From Ignavibacteriales bacterium (lineage in GTDB: Bacteria; Bacteroidota; Ignavibacteria; Ignavibacteriales; Ignavibacteriaceae), in the NCBI GenBank assembly GCA_015709675.1, contig CP054182.1:3699448-3763447 (forward strand): a DNA stretch of 64,000 bases, read 5' to 3'. Under the pieces are notes generated by a model. The model was given only the letters and a program-made list of their open reading frames with translations, was not told where the DNA came from and searched no databases. Below are positions 7,921 to 19,759 of this stretch, one piece after another. The translations under genes and the position numbers were made by a program. How positions within the stretch are numbered: position 1 is the first letter of the stretch; the number at the start of each line of letters is the position of its first letter.

Positions 7921-10900
7921 TTATTTCAAAAGATTCATCTTTCTTACCAGCCGGGTATCTCCTGCCCGTAGTTCATAAAGATATATACCTGAGGCCAGTC
8001 CCTCAGAGCGGAATGTAACCGAGTGATTTCCTGCCTGACGGTATCCCTCATCAAGTATCATGATTCTTCTTCCGAGCATGTCATAGACAGAAAGAGTTAC
8101 TCTTGATGCCTGCGGAAGCGCGTATTGTATCACCGTTGAAGGATTAAAAGGATTCGGAAAATTCTGACTCAGCATATATCCGGCTGGAAGTATTTCCGTA
8201 TCTTCAGCATCTGAAGGTATAAATACAGTAGGGTCAGGAATGCCATCCCCGTTAAGATCGGGGGTAATTGCAGCCAGGTAAATCAGACTATCCGGACCGG
8301 CATTGCCATCCACATCAGGGTTATCCGGCATTGCATCTCCGGCGCCATAGTTAAATCCTCCCGCAACCAGAGTCACAAACTTTAGTTTTACATTCTGCGG
8401 TACCAGACCTGCACCAAGACCGTAGAGATCATCCCACGCAACGGCAAACTCTAACCCTCGTGCCTGAGTGCCTCTTATGCCGTTTATTTTAGAAGTAAGA
8501 TTCGTACTGTTATTTTCAGCAGTTGAATAAAAGACCGGTGCCGTGGTGTGATATGCCGCAAGGAAGAAATCAACCGCATCTTCCGGACGGAAACGGAAAT
8601 TCTTGGCGTAATCACCAAGATAGCCGGAGTTCGAATTAAAGTTTGTGACTCCCCCCGCGATGCCGGCATCCATATATATCATCATGGTATTGTAGGTATC
8701 GTTCAGGATATAATCCACTCCCACATAGAGTGAATCAGCATCCCAGGTTGAGTAAAGAGCGAGCAGTTCATTATTGACAGAATCCACAGGCCGCCAGTAG
8801 CTGTCGGTATCGCTGTCAGCAGCAATCTGCCATTGAGCGAGCCAGTCACCATTGCCGACATTCACTGATCCGTCTATAAAGGGCTTGCCGTAAGTTGCAA
8901 TGATGCTGTCTGTATTTTCCCTGACGCGGAGAGAGAATGATGCCGATCCAAAAGCACCCTTGCCGTCAGCAACCTGCACCGTTACCGCATATATACCGGT
9001 ATCCTCAACCGCGGGAGTTCCGCTTATGGTGCCGCTGAGCTGGCCAATATTAAGAAACCCGGGAGACTGAACTAACGAATAGCGCAGTGTATCATTATCT
9101 GCATCTGCGGCTGCCACCTGAATCTCAAATCTTCTGGTTGCTCTTACCACGGTATCTGCAATTGCCTGAACCACAGGAGCGCTGTTTGGCAGAACCATTA
9201 CACTGAACGTATCAACAACCGAAGCGCCCTGTAAATCTGATATATTCAGAATGACCGTTGAGCTGCCTGCAGCCGATGAACCCGGAGTGCCCTGAAGCAG
9301 TCCGGATGAAGATATACTCAGCCAGGATGGATTTCCTGATAATGTATAGTTAAGCGAGGAGCTGTTTACATCAAAAGCACTTACCTGATAAGCAAACGCG
9401 GAATTGGTATAAGCAGTCTGATCAGGAACAGGCAGCATAACCGGTGGATGATTGATGCTCTGTGTTGTATCGGGCACATATAACGTAAAGCTTCTGGGAG
9501 GAACCCACAGTTTAATTCGGTTCTTGAATCCGCCAGGTGAAGGACCGACCACCTGCTTATTCACATCCCGTCCAGTATAATCTTTATACCAGCTCCCGAT
9601 GGGGAGTTCTGTATCAACCCAGACATCAATCCACTGAGCGGGATTATCGTTAATGAGCAGATATCCGCCCGGCAGATTGCCAAAACCGTTTCTTCTTGCC
9701 ACATATATATCACGGGCAAGTGAGGTCTGATCCTGATTTCCGTCCTGCCGTATGTAGTAGGCATTCAGACCGCCCCGTTTTGTTGTACCGCCGCCGATGA
9801 ACTTCTGCCTGATCCAGATAAGAGTATCAATCTTTCCGCCAAAGCCGTAATCAACATAGTCCTTAAAGAAAACACTTGGCCTTCCTTCAGAAAAAAGGAT
9901 ATATGCGTAGGCAAGCATTTTATCAGTCATAATGGGGTCATGCCCGTTGGCGATGCTGCCATCCCATCCGATCCTATCCACATCATGATTCTCTACCCAG
10001 GTGGAGACGTCAAACCCTGACATACCTGCGTTAATAAGACCCGCACCGTCAAGAAAGGTCATATCAAAACTTCCGGAGGTATTGTTGCACATATCGCGCA
10101 GAGTAAATCTGAGCGGGAAGTCGAACATCGCCACATCGCCGCCGTTCACATTCTGCGTCTGATTAAACCAATACATAATATCATTTGTGCCGCCATAATA
10201 TTCAGCCACGGCATAGTTTGAACCGGGAATGCCCTGCAGCCACTGCCCCATGAAGACCGGGTCAATTCCCTTTACTGCATCAATCCGGAATCCCTTAAAG
10301 CCGATCTCATTAATAAGATATTTTCCCCAGGCTATCAGACTGTCACGAACCGAAGGTTTATCATGTGCCAGCCACTCGCCGAATCCGAATATCGGATCTT
10401 CAGGCCCATGGTAAGGAGGGTTCACATCACAGGTAAGCTGATTGGGGTAAAAGTCAGATGCATTTTTCTTAAATCTTCCTGAACCGGCAGGATAATTAAA
10501 AAGCAGCCAGTTGGAGTCCCGGTATGCAGGGTAGGGTTCACAGTCAACCGGTATCAGCGCTTCACCGCCGTTCATGTGGTTCATCACAGCATCAGCAAAA
10601 ACATCAATTCCGACATTGTTAAATGCAGCAACGGAACGAATCAGTTCTTCCCTGCTGCCAAATCGGGTTTCGCGGGAACCCTTCTGATTGAATTCACCAA
10701 AATCATAATGATCATACGGATCATAGCCCATGGAGAATCCGCCGGCTGCACCTTTTACGGGAGAAGGAAACCAGATTCCGGAGAATCCGGCAGATGCCAG
10801 GCGGGGAGCCATTTTAGCAAGGGAATCCCACCAGATTCCGCCCGGAGGAGAATTCCAGTAGAAGCCCTGCAGATAGACATCGGACTTAGGATTGCTCAGA

Positions 10901-10977
10901 AGCTGTGAAGGATTCTCCTGAGCCCTGATAAATCCGGTAACTAAAATCGCGATACATAAAAGCCGGTACATATTCAT
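7921..10977 (-). CDS. T9SS-exported alpha-amylase (GH13) with tandem Ig-like domains
   Basis: I chose the ATG at 10977 (10971 is an alternative) because it begins a good signal peptide, MNMYRLLCIAILVTGFIRAQ; the reading frame extends upstream to 11088 but that part is not signal-like. The GH13 domain (residues 30-480) has all four family motifs: DAVMNH (129-134), GFRIDAVKG with nucleophile Asp233, VAEYYGG with acid/base Glu259, and VENHDVDR with Asp332. Two putative Ig/cadherin-like domains follow, then a beta-sandwich domain with an Asp-rich DLNGDGIPDP calcium-like loop. The protein ends in a T9SS sorting domain beginning near NFPNPFNPST. It should hydrolyse alpha-glucans outside the cell or at the surface. 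malQ at 41.5-43.0 kb could handle the imported maltodextrins, but that link is inferred. Confidence 0.92.
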   Translation of the reverse strand: MNMYRLLCIAILVTGFIRAQENPSQLLSNPKSDVYLQGFYWNSPPGGIWWDSLAKMAPRLASAGFSGIWFPSPVKGAAGGFSMGYDPYDHYDFGEFNQKGSRETRFGSREELIRSVAAFNNVGIDVFADAVMNHMNGGEALIPVDCEPYPAYRDSNWLLFNYPAGSGRFKKNASDFYPNQLTCDVNPPYHGPEDPIFGFGEWLAHDKPSVRDSLIAWGKYLINEIGFKGFRIDAVKGIDPVFMGQWLQGIPGSNYAVAEYYGGTNDIMYWFNQTQNVNGGDVAMFDFPLRFTLRDMCNNTSGSFDMTFLDGAGLINAGMSGFDVSTWVENHDVDRIGWDGSIANGHDPIMTDKMLAYAYILFSEGRPSVFFKDYVDYGFGGKIDTLIWIRQKFIGGGTTKRGGLNAYYIRQDGNQDQTSLARDIYVARRNGFGNLPGGYLLINDNPAQWIDVWVDTELPIGSWYKDYTGRDVNKQVVGPSPGGFKNRIKLWVPPRSFTLYVPDTTQSINHPPVMLPVPDQTAYTNSAFAYQVSAFDVNSSSLNYTLSGNPSWLSISSSGLLQGTPGSSAAGSSTVILNISDLQGASVVDTFSVMVLPNSAPVVQAIADTVVRATRRFEIQVAAADADNDTLRYSLVQSPGFLNIGQLSGTISGTPAVEDTGIYAVTVQVADGKGAFGSASFSLRVRENTDSIIATYGKPFIDGSVNVGNGDWLAQWQIAADSDTDSYWRPVDSVNNELLALYSTWDADSLYVGVDYILNDTYNTMMIYMDAGIAGGVTNFNSNSGYLGDYAKNFRFRPEDAVDFFLAAYHTTAPVFYSTAENNSTNLTSKINGIRGTQARGLEFAVAWDDLYGLGAGLVPQNVKLKFVTLVAGGFNYGAGDAMPDNPDVDGNAGPDSLIYLAAITPDLNGDGIPDPTVFIPSDAEDTEILPAGYMLSQNFPNPFNPSTVIQYALPQASRVTLSVYDMLGRRIMILDEGYRQAGNHSVTFRSEGLASGIYLYELRAGDTRLVRKMNLLK

Positions 10978-11261
10978 ATAAAAGCTGATGAGTTTGTGAC
11001 AGATAAACCCTGCGGACGTACACTCTCTTTTACGCACCGCGGCGGGAAAAATAATTTGAACAATGCGAAAAGATACCAAAATCCGCATATTTGGGCAAAA
11101 AAGAGAAGGGAGTCTCTCTCGGATTCACATATGGCAGAATTACCGGGCAACTGAGTTATGCAAAAAGAAGAGAAGTTTACCTCTCTCCGTTTTAATTTCT
11201 GTAGAGACTTTCGAAGAAATTTATCAAATTTGCCTGATACCAATTTTAATTTTTTAGAATA

Positions 11262-11462
11262 ATGGAATTACAGCAGCCCCTTAGTAATGTACAGGAAGAA
11301 GTCCTGAAATTGTACTCTCTTAATCTGAGTCCTGAAGAGCTGACCGAGCTTAAAACTTTGTTGGGAAAGTTTTATGCACTGAAGGCAAGCAGAGAAGCAG
11401 ATCAGGTATGGGAAAGGGAACAGTTATCGGATGATATCATGGATCAGTGGCTGTCAAAGTAA
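11262..11462 (+). CDS. Small 66-aa protein, antitoxin-like
   Basis: This short protein is acidic and helical. It begins MELQQPLSNVQEEVLKLYS and ends WEREQLSDDIMDQWLSK. Small proteins with this kind of 'Q..LLKLYS...L.ELK..LA.FYA.KA....W...LSDE.MD.WL' layout occur in Bacteroidota and cyanobacteria, often next to PIN-type toxins, so an antitoxin role is possible; this is recalled family resemblance and not proven here. No toxin gene is next to it. recQ starts 27 bp downstream, so the two may share a transcript. The ATG follows an AT-rich leader with no clear ribosome binding site. Confidence 0.6.
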   Translation: MELQQPLSNVQEEVLKLYSLNLSPEELTELKTLLGKFYALKASREADQVWEREQLSDDIMDQWLSK

Positions 11463-11489
11463 AAATACTTCAGTAAGGGGATAATATAT

Positions 11490-14111
11490 ATGGACCTCCG
11501 CAAACTTCTCGAACAACACTTCAGCTACCCTGACTTCCGGCCGGGGCAGAAGGAGATTGTTGAATCGGTAATCAAGGGGGAAAACGTTCTTGCCATACTC
11601 CCGACCGGTGCGGGTAAATCACTTTGTTTTCAGCTGCCCGCTCTGATCGCACCCGGATTTTCCATTGTCATCTCCCCCCTGATTGCTCTTATGAAAGATC
11701 AGGTGGATACGCTTAATAAAAATGAACTGCGCGCAGGATATATCAACAGTTCCATCAGTATGGATGAGATTGAAACAGTCTTCAGCAGAATACGTGCCGG
11801 TAAAATCAAAATCCTCTATGTCTCCCCCGAACGGCTGGCTGTTGCATCATTTGCTGACCGGATCAAAGAGATGAAGCCCCACTACTGCTTTGTGGATGAG
11901 GCACACTGTATATCAGAATGGGGACATAACTTCCGCCCGGAATACCGCCGCATAAAAAAGTTTAACGAATATACCGGAGTAACAAAAGTCTCTGCCTTCA
12001 CTGCAACGGCCACACCCGAAGTAGCTTCCGATATCATAAAGCAGCTCGGGATGAAGGGAGCAAAACTACATGTTCGCGGTTTTGAGCGCGAAAATCTTGC
12101 CCTGCATGTTATCCGCACCAAGCGCAAAAAGGAAAAAGTTCTTGAACTGCTTACGATGAATGAAACTCCCGCGATCATCTACGCGGCATCCCGTAAGCAG
12201 ACCGAAGAACTTTATGAATATCTTACATTAAATAAGATCACCTGTTCCTTCTACCACGCCGGACTTCATGCAGAGCAGAGGAAGGCAATTCAGGAAAACT
12301 TTCTGCAGGGGAGGACAAAGATTATCATAGCCACCAATGCATTCGGAATGGGCATTGATAAAGCTGATATCAGGATGGTGATTCACTACAGCATACCCGG
12401 CTCACCGGAAAATTATTATCAGGAGATTGGAAGAGCCGGACGGGACGGAAAAGAATCAAACGCCTTTCTGTTGTTTGACAACAAGGATATACGGATACAG
12501 GAATTGTTCATTAAAAGTGCATTCCCCTCCCGTGAACAGGTGGAAAGAATCTACGATGCTGTGTGTGATTATGCCGGCTATCGCATCGGTCAGAAAGACG
12601 ATAAACCGGTTGAGATCAACTATGATTATATCAAGAGGGCTGCCGGAACCACTCTCACCAGATCACTCATTGACTCAGCGCTCAAAATCCTTGAAGAGAC
12701 CGGCTATATTCATTTTACTTCTTATGCTCATGTAAAGACTGCATTCCGTTTTATTATCAGTCCCTCAGACCTAAAGGAGTTTCTCAAGAAGAATATCAAC
12801 GCGCCATACTCTGACACAGTTATTAAAATCCTGCAGGACTACGGCGGAGCACCATTCAACGGAAAATCCCGTATTGATCTTGTAAAACTTGCCAAAGACC
12901 TTGAAACTGAAGAACGGCTGATTGACGCACAGCTTTCTGAACTCGATGCACTCAGCATTATTGACTATGACCGTCCGTTCCTCAAAGAAAGCATTGTGTT
13001 TACCTATCCGAGGATTAATCCTAACCGGCTGATTATTGAAACTCGGTCTAACGATCAGGCATATCTTCTTTCAAAGAAGAAACTCGAGAAAATGACCGCT
13101 TTTGCCTTTACCAACGACTGCCGGTTTAAGTTCCTGCTGGAGTATTTCGGGGAAAACGTGCCGGGCTACTCCTGCAAAAAGTGCGATATCTGCAAGTCAG
13201 GTCCCCTGCTTACTGATGATACGCTGGAGTATATACAGGAACTTATTCTGAAGTTTGTCTACTCTGAAGACAAGGGAATAAGCACCGTAAATCTGATCGC
13301 GGTTCTCACAGGAAAAAGCACATCAAAAAAATATGCTGAGAAGAAGGAGTTCCTCGGCGCGCTGCACTCATACACAAAGAATGAACTCCTCAGCGTGGCA
13401 GATAATCTGGCTACCTTCGGACTCCTTAAATCGTCCGGAAAATCCAATGACCGGCTTTATATAACCAATAAAGGCATACAATATCTCACTGCTCGCGGAG
13501 TAATCCAGACAACCGAATATCCCAAAGAGCAGTACGAAGAAAGTCTTGAACTCTTCAACCTGCTCAGGAGCGTGCGCAATGAAATAGCAGCCAAATTCAG
13601 CCAGCCGCCGTTTATCCTCTGTGCGGATGAAATCCTGAAGGAGATTGTGAACCGCAGACCGGAAACACGCTCAGAACTGCTTCAGATAAAGGGTGTTAAC
13701 GAGCGGATGTTCACCAAAGCCGGGGAGCAGTTTCTTGATGTGATCGTCAAATTTAAAAAGGGAGAGAGAACAATACCTGATAATCTGAAGGCGGAAACAC
13801 TGCCGCAAAACATTATCGAAACACACCGGCTGCTGCTTGAAGGATATACCTTGAAAGGAATAGCGGAAGTGAGAAAACTTCAGGAAGCTGTGATTTCCAT
13901 GCAGATTGAATCAATTATAGATTTTGAACCCTCCCTGTCAATTGACGCACTCATTCCGGGTGAAAATAAGGTATTCATTGAGGAAGCGATTAAGGCCGGT
14001 AATTTTAATCTGCAGGAAATAAAGAAAAAAGTCCCCGCGTATATAACATTCCCCGAAATCAGAATAGTCTTAGCAAAACATCACGCACAGAATAAACGAT
14101 ATCAAATATGA
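11490..14111 (+). CDS. recQ: RecQ ATP-dependent DNA helicase, long form
   Basis: The 873-residue protein carries the RecQ helicase core: motif [16 protein letters not shown] (about 36-50), the DEAH box [20 protein letters not shown], and motif [15 protein letters not shown]. The RQC zinc-binding region has its cysteines at [12 protein letters not shown] and CKKCDICK. An HRDC domain follows (about residues 685-760). The last 90 residues resemble the helix-turn-helix extension (HTH_40) found in many Bacteroidota RecQ proteins, which makes it some 260 residues longer than the E. coli enzyme. It unwinds DNA 3' to 5' in recombination and fork repair. An AAGGGG lies 13 bp before the ATG. Confidence 0.95.
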   Translation: MDLRKLLEQHFSYPDFRPGQKEIVESVIKGENVLAILPTGAGKSLCFQLPALIAPGFSIVISPLIALMKDQVDTLNKNELRAGYINSSISMDEIETVFSRIRAGKIKILYVSPERLAVASFADRIKEMKPHYCFVDEAHCISEWGHNFRPEYRRIKKFNEYTGVTKVSAFTATATPEVASDIIKQLGMKGAKLHVRGFERENLALHVIRTKRKKEKVLELLTMNETPAIIYAASRKQTEELYEYLTLNKITCSFYHAGLHAEQRKAIQENFLQGRTKIIIATNAFGMGIDKADIRMVIHYSIPGSPENYYQEIGRAGRDGKESNAFLLFDNKDIRIQELFIKSAFPSREQVERIYDAVCDYAGYRIGQKDDKPVEINYDYIKRAAGTTLTRSLIDSALKILEETGYIHFTSYAHVKTAFRFIISPSDLKEFLKKNINAPYSDTVIKILQDYGGAPFNGKSRIDLVKLAKDLETEERLIDAQLSELDALSIIDYDRPFLKESIVFTYPRINPNRLIIETRSNDQAYLLSKKKLEKMTAFAFTNDCRFKFLLEYFGENVPGYSCKKCDICKSGPLLTDDTLEYIQELILKFVYSEDKGISTVNLIAVLTGKSTSKKYAEKKEFLGALHSYTKNELLSVADNLATFGLLKSSGKSNDRLYITNKGIQYLTARGVIQTTEYPKEQYEESLELFNLLRSVRNEIAAKFSQPPFILCADEILKEIVNRRPETRSELLQIKGVNERMFTKAGEQFLDVIVKFKKGERTIPDNLKAETLPQNIIETHRLLLEGYTLKGIAEVRKLQEAVISMQIESIIDFEPSLSIDALIPGENKVFIEEAIKAGNFNLQEIKKKVPAYITFPEIRIVLAKHHAQNKRYQI

Positions 14112-14177
14112 AGTATGAAGTATGAACTCAAATTGAGAAAGCAGTAATTCACAATTCACAATTTATAATTTATAATT
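14108..14177. repeat. AT-rich short tandem repeats between convergent genes
   Basis: Two tiny arrays lie between recQ and the lipoprotein gene: GAAGTAT-type units at 14108-14126 and AATTCAC/AATTTAT units at 14146-14177. Tracts of this kind are scattered between genes in Ignavibacteria-like genomes. No function is evident. Confidence 0.6.
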
Positions 14178-14513
14178 CTATTCCGTTTTAGTAGAATTGC
14201 TTCCCATAGCCGCTTTTTCCTTCACTCTGACATAAGCAATCATTTCATCAAAAAACTGTTCCCACCGTTTGGTATCTTCCGAAAGGTACTTTAAAGTTGC
14301 CTCATACTGTCCGTGCGTGATACCGTGTTTTTTATATACCTCTTCACGTATCTGCTGCATAGCGTTGAATTCCATCCCCCGGCTTTCCTGAAGGACTAAA
14401 ATATCATAATAGACTTCAATGAATTTCTCCTGGTCAAGCGGCTTCTCGTTTGAGCATCCGGCCAGAAGAAAAACCGCTGATGCGCATAGCAGGGCTGCGC
14501 TGAAAATTCTCAT
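14178..14513 (-). CDS. Small lipoprotein, DUF4296-like
   Basis: The 111-residue protein has a lipoprotein signal peptide with lipobox LLAGC (Cys20), so it should be anchored in an outer or inner membrane. The mature part, starting with EKPLDQEKFIEVYYDILVLQ and containing YKKHGITHGQYEATLKYL, resembles the DUF4296 family of Bacteroidota lipoproteins, whose function is unknown. It starts 19 bp after the rhomboid protease gene and is probably in the same operon. The C-terminus is short and charged. A role as partner or substrate of the rhomboid is only suggested by position. Confidence 0.8.
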   Translation of the reverse strand: MRIFSAALLCASAVFLLAGCSNEKPLDQEKFIEVYYDILVLQESRGMEFNAMQQIREEVYKKHGITHGQYEATLKYLSEDTKRWEQFFDEMIAYVRVKEKAAMGSNSTKTE

Positions 14514-14532
14514 TCCTGCTGAAATTCGCAGA

Positions 14533-15498
14533 TTATCTCCTGTCTTCCTTGTTCATACGGCGGCTTGCTTCAAAAAGTATCCGCTTTTCATCTTCAGTCA
14601 GATTCTTATAGCCTGACTGGCTTATTTTATCCAGAATGCGGTCAATTTCTTCCTGAGAAACTTCACCCTCTTCTTTCTTCACATCCTTATAACTTGCATC
14701 TTCAACATCGCGGTAGGAAGTGGTACGAGAAGTATATCTGTCCTCTTCTTCGTCTCTGTTGAATATGCCGCCGCTTCCGAACGGATTTGATGGCCGTCTG
14801 CTTTTACCTCCGCGGTAGAAACTGTCCTTCCAGCCGGACATCCGCTGATGTATATCAAAGCCGAGACGCTTGTCAAACAAAAGGAAAAGAAATCCGAATA
14901 CCGCGCCGCCGAGATGGGCAAGATGAGCAACACCGCTGCCGGCATCATCCACAGCAAGAATATTAATAAGAATCAGAAAAGCGATAAAATACTTGGTCTT
15001 TAGGGGAATAAAAAAGTAAAAAAGTATATACCGGTCAGGAAACAGCAGGCCGAAAGCAACCATCACGCCGAATATTGCTCCTGATGCGCCAATGACAGGA
15101 GGAATAATCCCCTGGAATACCGACGAAAAGAGCAGATGAAAAACTGCTCCGCCTATTCCCGCAACCAAATAGAATATCAGGAAATTACGTGAGCCCCACA
15201 TATTTTCCAGTTCAGCCCCGAACATCCATAAGGAAAAAAGGTTAAAGAACAGATGGCTGAAACTGCCATGCATAAACTGATAGGTAATGAACTGCCAGAT
15301 CTGAAAATATCCGGAGTCGGGGGACATCAGTGCGAAATACTTAAGCAGAACATCTGAACCGCGCATACCGTCCATTACGACCGACCCGGCTAAGTTCTGC
15401 AGTAAATAAATAACACCGTTAATAATCAGCAAGTTTTTGATAACCGGAGGGAAATAACTCCATCCCATACCTCCGGGTCTGTAATATCCGTCAGACAT
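14533..15498 (-). CDS. Rhomboid-family intramembrane serine protease
   Basis: The 321-residue protein has six hydrophobic segments between residues 18 and 208. The catalytic serine is Ser139 in GASGAIFG and the catalytic histidine is His195 in AHLAHLGGAVFGF, the expected spacing for rhomboids; the FMHGSFSHLFFNLFSLWMFG stretch (76-95) matches the conserved segment between helices. It cleaves membrane-spanning substrates. The C-terminal cytoplasmic tail (210-321) is charged and ends with a helical segment QEEIDRILDKISQSGYKNLT, the extension commonly attached to Bacteroidota rhomboids. A lipoprotein gene follows 19 bp downstream. Confidence 0.93.
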   Translation of the reverse strand: MSDGYYRPGGMGWSYFPPVIKNLLIINGVIYLLQNLAGSVVMDGMRGSDVLLKYFALMSPDSGYFQIWQFITYQFMHGSFSHLFFNLFSLWMFGAELENMWGSRNFLIFYLVAGIGGAVFHLLFSSVFQGIIPPVIGASGAIFGVMVAFGLLFPDRYILFYFFIPLKTKYFIAFLILINILAVDDAGSGVAHLAHLGGAVFGFLFLLFDKRLGFDIHQRMSGWKDSFYRGGKSRRPSNPFGSGGIFNRDEEEDRYTSRTTSYRDVEDASYKDVKKEEGEVSQEEIDRILDKISQSGYKNLTEDEKRILFEASRRMNKEDRR

Positions 15499-15669
15499 AC
15501 CTTAGTTCAACTCTTTCATTTTAATATCAATTAGACGCTTCTGTTACAAAAATAACTAAAAATACCCCTTAGTTCCCCAAAAGAAATAACATTGCACCCG
15601 GCTTCATATGATTCATTTCACAGATCCCGGTTTCGCGCTGCTGCTATTTCACGGTTCCCGCTCCGGCAA

Positions 15670-15707
15670 TAAAAAAGCCGGTCAGCCACTTTTTGGGGCG
15701 ACCGGCT
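15670..15707 (-). terminator. Intrinsic terminator of the gap-pgk operon
   Basis: Read on the minus strand, AGCCGGTC and GACCGGCT form an 8-bp stem, with inner GCC/GGC pairing around an A-rich loop, followed by TTTTTT. It lies about 20 bp after the pgk stop and is the clearest rho-independent terminator in the window. Confidence 0.85.
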
Positions 15708-15727
15708 ATCTGAATTATTCAGTTTTA

Positions 15728-16924
15728 TCAGTTCTTATCGAGAGCTTCAACTCCGGGGAGCACTTTCCCCTCGAGGAACTCAAGCGAGGCACCGCCGCCG
15801 GTTGAAACATGCGAAACTGCTGTTTCAAGCCCGATTTTAGCAATTGCAGCAGCAGAGTCACCTCCGCCAACCACCGTTACCACACCCTGCTTTGTGGCAT
15901 CAGCCAGCGCCTGAGCGATAGCATTGGTACCCTTTGCAAAGTTATCGAACTCAAATACACCCATCGGACCATTCCAGACAACCGTCTTTGAGGCCATGAT
16001 AGCGTCAGTAAAAAGTTTCACCGTTTCCGGTCCGATATCCAGGCCCATCTTGTCAGAGGGCATGGCGGTTACCGGTACAACATCCTGGGGGGAGTCATCC
16101 TTGAACTCAGGTGCAACAACCACATCAACAGGCAGGAGGAATTTCTTTCCTGATGCTTTCAGCTTATCCAGCAGTTCTTTTGCAAGATCTACTTTTTCAG
16201 CTTCAAGCAGCGAAGTTCCTATCTCCAGGCCCTGTGCCTTGTAGAAAGTATATGCCATTCCGCCGCCAATAATCAGTGTGTCAACTTTATCAATCAGGTT
16301 ATTGATCACATCAATTTTACCTGAGATTTTGGCACCGCCGAGAATTGCGCAGTAGGGTCTCTCAGGAGAAGCAACTGCCCTGCCAAGGTAGTTCAGTTCT
16401 TTTTCCATAAGATAACCTGCCACAGCCGGACGAAGGAATTTGGTTACTCCTTCAGTTGAAGCATGGGCGCGGTGAGCACTGCCAAATGCATCGTTCACAT
16501 AGATATCACCAAGTGATGCAAGCTGTCTGGCGAAAGCGTCATCATTCTTCTCTTCTTCCTCGTGGAAGCGGAGGTTTTCAAGAAGGACGATATCACCATT
16601 GCTCATGGCTGTAACTGCTTTTTCAGCTTCAATGCCGATGCAGTCGCCGGCCAGGACCACTTCCTTACCCACCAGTTCAGCCAGCTTTAAAGCTGCCGGT
16701 TTTAGGGAGTATTTAGGATTGACCTTTCCTTTCGGACGGCCAAGGTGGCTCATCAGGATTGCTTTTCCTCCTGAGGTAACGATTTTCTTTATTGTCGGAA
16801 GGGATTCAACGATTCTCTTGTCATCGGTTACCTTCAGGTTCTCATCCAGAGGAACATTGAAGTCAACTCTGACCAGGACCCGTTTGCCCTTCAGATCAAC
16901 GGAATCAATAGTTTTTTTGTTCAT
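15728..16924 (-). CDS. pgk: Phosphoglycerate kinase
   Basis: The 398-residue protein has the usual length and all main Pgk signatures: [15 protein letters not shown] near the N-terminus, MSHLGRPKG (58-66), the [14 protein letters not shown] substrate stretch, and the C-terminal nucleotide site GGGDSAAA with [14 protein letters not shown]. It converts 1,3-bisphosphoglycerate and ADP to 3-phosphoglycerate and ATP in glycolysis and runs in reverse in gluconeogenesis. It follows gap by 29 bp on the minus strand and is ended by a strong terminator, so gap-pgk form one transcript. Confidence 0.97.
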   Translation of the reverse strand: MNKKTIDSVDLKGKRVLVRVDFNVPLDENLKVTDDKRIVESLPTIKKIVTSGGKAILMSHLGRPKGKVNPKYSLKPAALKLAELVGKEVVLAGDCIGIEAEKAVTAMSNGDIVLLENLRFHEEEEKNDDAFARQLASLGDIYVNDAFGSAHRAHASTEGVTKFLRPAVAGYLMEKELNYLGRAVASPERPYCAILGGAKISGKIDVINNLIDKVDTLIIGGGMAYTFYKAQGLEIGTSLLEAEKVDLAKELLDKLKASGKKFLLPVDVVVAPEFKDDSPQDVVPVTAMPSDKMGLDIGPETVKLFTDAIMASKTVVWNGPMGVFEFDNFAKGTNAIAQALADATKQGVVTVVGGGDSAAAIAKIGLETAVSHVSTGGGASLEFLEGKVLPGVEALDKN

Positions 16925-16953
16925 GGCTTCTGTTGCCTGCTTTCTTTTGTATA

Positions 16954-18448
<1,495 letters not shown>

Positions 18449-19207
18449 ATGAACATTAATACTGACATTAACCTCTTAGGCGGACTACCCGACTGGAATC
18501 TCATTACTCTGTTTTATCAGAATACAGAACTTGCCACTAAATCTGTTGACCAAATTCACACGTACACCGGGTTAAAAACCGCCAGATCTGTCACAAGATT
18601 CAGGAAGGCAATTATCTCTACTCTGCTCCGCTTTCAATTTGAAGAAGCAGAAAAACTATTCTCAATTCTTCTCAGACTCAAGGGTATTGATTCAGATACC
18701 CGCCTTTATCTTTTTTGGAATGCTTCATTCAATAATGATCTGTTACATTATCTGAACAGCCATGTCTTTTTTCCTGCACTCTACAGCGGAAGAGTTTCCA
18801 TTTCCAAATCAGAAACAGAATCCTGCCTGCGGGAATTACGCCAGAGTTCAGATGAATTACGGTCATGGTCAGAATATACCCTGACCTTAACAGCCTCAAA
18901 ATATCTGACACTCCTGAAAAAATTCGGCCTGATGGAAGGTTCAATCAATAAAAAAATTAACACCATCTATTTGTCAGATGCCATGATGGCAATCTATATA
19001 TACTGGCTGGCTGCGGTAAGCGAAATGCCAAACCTGCTTAAAAGCAGATGGCTGCAATACAGCTTTATGGAGAGGGAGAGTTTTCTTGCAAGAATTACCC
19101 AGAAAAAGTTTGCCCGGTATTTTTCATTGGTATATACGGGAGACCGGCTGAATATTGAACCACTCATTCCAAGTGAGGAACTGCATGAAATCATTTTCAA
19201 ACCCTGA
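18449..19207 (+). CDS. brxA: BREX protein BrxA (DUF1819)
   Basis: The 252-residue protein fits BrxA in length, position and sequence pattern: an N-terminal segment starting LLGGLPDWNLITLFY, a helical core with ARSVTRFRKAIISTLLRF, and a C-terminal helical part. BrxA family proteins bind DNA and are needed for BREX phage exclusion, though their exact task is unclear. It opens the operon. Its last 23 bp overlap the start of brxB, so the two are translationally coupled. The ATG has no strong ribosome binding site; an upstream ATG at 18430 is in another frame. Confidence 0.9.
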   Translation: MNINTDINLLGGLPDWNLITLFYQNTELATKSVDQIHTYTGLKTARSVTRFRKAIISTLLRFQFEEAEKLFSILLRLKGIDSDTRLYLFWNASFNNDLLHYLNSHVFFPALYSGRVSISKSETESCLRELRQSSDELRSWSEYTLTLTASKYLTLLKKFGLMEGSINKKINTIYLSDAMMAIYIYWLAAVSEMPNLLKSRWLQYSFMERESFLARITQKKFARYFSLVYTGDRLNIEPLIPSEELHEIIFKP

Positions 19208-19745
19208 ACAGCTGATCAGCCAGGTTAAGACCATTGTGGAATCAGACAGGCGCTCTGAAATACGCCTGAACGCTAACGGCGGGAACTGTGTTTTACTTGT
19301 CTGCGATCCTTCACAGGAGCAAATATTCATCAATGAGATGAATTCAATGCTAAACGGCCAGCAATATCAGATTATTGACCTGAATTCTATTATTGTTTCC
19401 TTTGCTGAGAACAACCTTTCTGAAATTGAATCAGGATTTGAATTTCTTCAGGGCTCCGTAGAACAGATTTTTAAGGCCCCTTCCGGAGAAAACCGGCCGG
19501 ACCTTTACAAATATATATTGTCCGCAATCGGAGATGCATACTCGGCCGGGAAAATTCCTGTGCTTGTAAGAAGCGGGGCTTTATATGGCACCGGAATAGA
19601 AAATATCCACCTGATGGAAAATGAACTTGTTATGAAATCTGACAAGCCCCTCATCATTCTCTATCCTGCCACACAGGAAGAAAATCAGTTAAGATTTCTT
19701 GGTACCCGTCCGGCTTCTAAATACAGATGCATGATTGTTAACTAA
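19185..19745 (+). CDS. brxB: BREX protein BrxB (DUF1788)
   Basis: I chose the ATG at 19185 (MKSFSNPEQLISQV) because GAGG lies just ahead and family members start this way; the frame extends to an alternative start at 19155. The 186-residue protein shows the DUF1788 pattern with LLVCDPSQEQIFINEM, the acidic middle, VLVRSGALYGT and a C-terminal LIILYPATQEENQLRFLG. BrxB is essential in studied type 1 BREX systems and is thought to be part of the core complex. The start lies inside brxA, and brxC follows 14 bp downstream. Confidence 0.9.
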   Translation: MKSFSNPEQLISQVKTIVESDRRSEIRLNANGGNCVLLVCDPSQEQIFINEMNSMLNGQQYQIIDLNSIIVSFAENNLSEIESGFEFLQGSVEQIFKAPSGENRPDLYKYILSAIGDAYSAGKIPVLVRSGALYGTGIENIHLMENELVMKSDKPLIILYPATQEENQLRFLGTRPASKYRCMIVN

Positions 19746-19759
19746 CCCCTACCAGAGCG

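Noticed and set aside
10978-11088. 37-residue N-terminal extension of the amylase
   Set aside because: It lacks signal character and the ATG at 10977 opens a proper signal peptide.
15608-15805. 65-codon plus-strand frame at the end of pgk
   Set aside because: It runs through the pgk terminator and the antisense of pgk, so it is a shadow.
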